A stretch of DNA of 31,095 nt from a virus. Of the stretch, positions 29,251-31,095 are shown in pieces; within the stretch, counting starts at the first letter, position 1; every line of letters begins with the position of its first letter. Where the stretch lies: the IMG/VR virus record IMGVR_UViG_3300030333_005140, positions 1-31,095 of that record, one strand, 5' to 3'. The notes under the pieces were generated by a model. That model was not told the origin of the DNA, searched no databases, and saw only the letters and a list, made by a program, of their open reading frames with translations. A program made the position numbers and the translations under genes.

Positions 29251-29525
29251 CAGTCATTCTTTCCTAAAACTTTATCTAGTAAACTTTTATTCATTTCTGT
29301 TAATCGCTGTTCGCGTTCCGCTTCTAAAGGATACATCCTTTCATCTAAATTCTTTTCAAACTCTATCAATGCTGCTTTAATATGTTCTATTTCTTTAGTG
29401 TTATCATTGATATTCGCATTTAATGTGTACCATGCGCCAGTTAAGGTAAAGACCAGGAAAAGTATCTGCACTGCCCACTTAACTGATATATGTATCTGTA
29501 ATTCATCATTCAATGGTTTGCTCAT
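29250..29525 (-). CDS. Inner-membrane spanin candidate (91 aa)
   Basis: The N-terminal 13 residues are polar, then VQILFLVFTLTGAWYTLNAN (about residues 19-38) forms a membrane helix, followed by a periplasm-facing coiled coil KEIEHIKAALIEFEKNLDER. This N-in, one-span, coiled-coil shape is that of i-spanins. It overlaps the small lipoprotein gene (ATGA), the likely outer-membrane partner, although the order is o-spanin then i-spanin, opposite to lambda Rz/Rz1. Confidence 0.5.
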   Translation of the reverse strand: MSKPLNDELQIHISVKWAVQILFLVFTLTGAWYTLNANINDNTKEIEHIKAALIEFEKNLDERMYPLEAEREQRLTEMNKSLLDKVLGKND

Positions 29526-29629
29526 TTAACTTCCCAGCCACAAACAGACCAACCAGAATCACAACCTGTCAATATAAATATAACTAAAAGAAATATTATA
29601 AGATGTCGATATTTCATAATTGATCTCAT
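29522..29629 (-). CDS. Small lipoprotein, outer-membrane spanin candidate (35 aa)
   Basis: ATG at 29629 (or at 29617) opens MRSIMKYRHLIIFLLVIFIL, and the lipobox L-T-G-C (Cys23) follows directly. The mature peptide CDSGWSVCGWEVK has only 13 residues. A signal peptidase II lipoprotein of this size next to a one-span coiled-coil protein suggests a two-component spanin that fuses inner and outer membranes at lysis. This also implies a Gram-negative host. Confidence 0.6.
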   Translation of the reverse strand: MRSIMKYRHLIIFLLVIFILTGCDSGWSVCGWEVK

Positions 29630-29638
29630 ATTCTATAT

Positions 29639-29929
29639 TCATAATACCATCCACCAAGCAATAGCTGTTTCAACAAATAGATCTGATGCTGTGTTATATG
29701 CCCATCTGCGCTTAGAACCGTATGGTCTCCAATCCTCAATGACCCATTCAAATATTTCCCATAGCACACCAATAATAAAGACACCCATCACACACCAGAA
29801 ATCACTCCAATTCAACCATTGAAAAATCTTGCATAAAAAAGCACCTGCTGCAATGTGATAACTGGTCCACCCATCTAATTGACCAGTACTTAATTGCCAT
29901 GATACTAATCTTGATAAAGGACTATTCAT
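29639..29929 (-). CDS. Multi-span membrane protein, VanZ-like (96 aa)
   Basis: DGWTSYHIAAGAFLCKIFQW, then FWCVMGVFIIGVLWEIFEWV and a C-terminal SDLFVETAIAWWMVL form two or three membrane helices. Conserved His, Trp-Glu and Asp residues are shared with a membrane family of marine phages (DGWxSYHxAAG, GxxWExFE, DLxVE). A holin or a membrane-protection role is possible. Its stop lies nine bases from the lipoprotein start. Confidence 0.6.
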   Translation of the reverse strand: MNSPLSRLVSWQLSTGQLDGWTSYHIAAGAFLCKIFQWLNWSDFWCVMGVFIIGVLWEIFEWVIEDWRPYGSKRRWAYNTASDLFVETAIAWWMVL

Positions 29930-30204
29930 CTAGAAACAACTTTGTTATTAATTATTTTATGTTTAACAATATCGATGCGCCCATGACCATCGTTGCGTTT
30001 TTTCGCAATTTCTTTTACATACTCTTCTTCGATGGTTTTAAAAGAGTCTGATCTTTTTACAATTTCTCCGTCTACCCATAAAAAATAATCCTTTGCAGCG
30101 CTTGGATAGGTCAGCGTAGACATATCACCATTTGCTAGTTGAATTGTTTTCTTCATTCTATGAATGACCACATCATGGCCTTGGGCGCATCGTCTTACGA
30201 TCAT
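29926..30204 (-). CDS. Unknown protein (92 aa)
   Basis: The sequence MIVRRCAQGHDVVIHRMKKT continues as an alpha/beta protein with YPSAAKDYFLWVDGEIVKRS. It starts in a four-base overlap with the previous gene and overlaps the membrane protein gene likewise. Cysteine and histidine near the start are not in a metal motif. No family recognised. Confidence 0.55.
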   Translation of the reverse strand: MIVRRCAQGHDVVIHRMKKTIQLANGDMSTLTYPSAAKDYFLWVDGEIVKRSDSFKTIEEEYVKEIAKKRNDGHGRIDIVKHKIINNKVVSR

Positions 30205-30428
30205 TCTACTACTTCGACCTCTTCTTCCAATGATGCACGGAGCAAATTAATAAATGCTTCTTTGCCAACAGCTAACTGGTCAGCCATAAACTGATTTGTA
30301 TTCTGCTTGTTTTGTAAATCATTTATATGGTTTACCATCATTTTCTGTTCATCAGTCATATCTTCAATAACATATTCTTTATCATCGAGATTCAAGACTG
30401 GCTTCTGTTCTTTTTCTTTTTTAGCCAT
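30201..30428 (-). CDS. Small helical protein, DUF6447-like (75 aa)
   Basis: MAKKEKEQKPVLNLDDKEYV with IEDMTDEQKMMVNHINDLQN and an acidic end SLEEEVEVVE follow the pattern of a short phage family (basic start, VxxxDGxEY/EDLTDEQKxxVxHIxxLQ) that I recall as DUF6447, common in cyanophages; the number was not verified. Role unknown. It is the first small gene after the fibre-like protein. Confidence 0.65.
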   Translation of the reverse strand: MAKKEKEQKPVLNLDDKEYVIEDMTDEQKMMVNHINDLQNKQNTNQFMADQLAVGKEAFINLLRASLEEEVEVVE

Positions 30429-30443
30429 TATTGACTCCTTGTG

Positions 30444-31095
30444 TTAGTTAATTATTTTTTCTGGTTCAACTATTACTTTTCCGTTTTCATCTGTCCAATT
30501 AACATCTATCATGTGCTGGTCTTGTCTTTCGCCTATAACTAGCCAAGATACATTCGCAGTTGAATTTGTATTTTGACAAGATATAGTTAATATATTTCCA
30601 TTTACAGAGCCTTTTACAGCATCCCAATCTGATTCATTTGATGTAAAACATTGTATATCTGTATTTAACAAGACAAATGTACCTTCTGACATTCCAGAGG
30701 ATGTGTCAAGGTTTATTTCAATAGTACCATTTGAAAGAGTTGCTTTTCCTCGGTATATATTGTCTGCTTGTGGAGCTTCAACAAAACTATGAACCAAGTA
30801 ATGAGTGTCTTTTTTAGACGTTAGTGGATGGTCTATTTTAAATGAACCACTACTTTTTGATAACGCACCAGCAACATCTATACCAGCATCATCTATAGTA
30901 AGTTTCTTAACCTCATCTACATAAAATTCCATTTTACCAGCATCAGTAGATGTCAATGATGATTTTGTTGTGAATGTAACATAATTCAATGTTTGAGCAG
31001 AACTTGTATATACAGTTTGAATATGTAGTTTATTTGTATCAGAAGAACCCATATGGAATTCTGGATTCCCACTATTAACTGCCCTGAAATAATCA
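30444..31095 (-). CDS. Fibre-like virion protein, C-terminal part (cut by window edge)
   Basis: From the first ATG at 31052 the protein has 202 residues, but the frame stays open upstream to base 31095 (DYFRAVNSGNPEFHMGSSDT), so the ATG is internal. Residues FYVDEVKKLTIDDAGIDVAG are typical of fibre shafts. The C-terminal half (EINLDTSSGMSEGTFVLLNT, ISCQNTNSTANVSWLVIGER) is the segment seen at the ends of many phage fibre or neck appendage proteins. It joins the N-terminal part at 1-506 in frame across the window ends. Confidence 0.75.
   Translation of the reverse strand, partial: DYFRAVNSGNPEFHMGSSDTNKLHIQTVYTSSAQTLNYVTFTTKSSLTSTDAGKMEFYVDEVKKLTIDDAGIDVAGALSKSSGSFKIDHPLTSKKDTHYLVHSFVEAPQADNIYRGKATLSNGTIEINLDTSSGMSEGTFVLLNTDIQCFTSNESDWDAVKGSVNGNILTISCQNTNSTANVSWLVIGERQDQHMIDVNWTDENGKVIVEPEKIIN

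Noticed and set aside
1-31095. Temperate lifestyle
   Set aside because: A Cro/CI-like repressor is present, but no integrase, excisionase, partition gene or attachment-site-like repeat was found, so lysogeny is not supported.

Overview
The window looks like a complete, circularly permuted genome of a small tailed phage (siphovirus type, Caudoviricetes) of 31,095 bp. It carries terminase, portal, MuF-type protein, scaffold, HK97-like major capsid protein, tail tube, frameshifted tail chaperones, tape measure and tail tip genes, a primase-helicase, recombination nucleases and a lysis region. The two ends of the window join in frame inside a single fibre-like gene, which argues that the contig is circular. 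The low-GC composition and the many small basic and membrane proteins recall uncultured marine phages. The host cannot be named from the sequence. No integrase or DNA polymerase is seen.

Layout. Almost everything is read leftward (- strand), in two long operons. The late operon starts at a strong leftward promoter near 7,544. It runs through an HTH protein, terS, terL, portal, MuF protein, a gpG/HK97-gp10-like protein, scaffold and the major capsid protein, then small virion genes. It crosses the window ends within the fibre gene and continues down from 31,095: small proteins, a lysis/membrane cluster (about 29,929-28,396), a run of tiny Lys/Arg-rich proteins (28,394-27,221), a lysozyme-like enzyme, connector/tail-completion genes, tail tube, G/GT chaperones, tape measure and tail tip proteins, ending at 18,101. 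The early/DNA operon runs leftward from a Cro/CI-like repressor (18,045) to the primase-helicase (9,717). It contains an SSB-like protein, a Holliday-junction-resolvase-like nuclease, an Nmad1/DUF1599-like protein, two further PD-(D/E)XK nucleases, a class I methyltransferase-like protein, a C5 cytosine methyltransferase and a Cas4/RecB-like nuclease. Only a short module at 7,774-8,984 is rightward (a GP88-like cysteine protein and small ORFs). It ends in an intrinsic terminator, followed by four perfect 19-bp repeats and an AT-rich tract that is a plausible replication origin.

Most striking features. (1) The major capsid gene is interrupted by a 215-nt ORF-less group I intron with a core resembling cyanobacterial tRNA introns. 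(2) A free-standing PD-(D/E)XK nuclease of the type that includes the homing enzyme I-Ssp6803I is encoded elsewhere and could act on it in trans. (3) A classic A AAA AAG slippery site joins the tail chaperone genes by -1 frameshift. (4) An 11-bp motif, AGTGTTGACAA, occurs at four intergenic sites, two of them as a perfect inverted pair at the start of the repressor gene, suggesting a phage operator network. (5) The palindrome TGCGCA is strongly over-represented, including in the 19-bp repeats, in a genome that encodes a cytosine methyltransferase.
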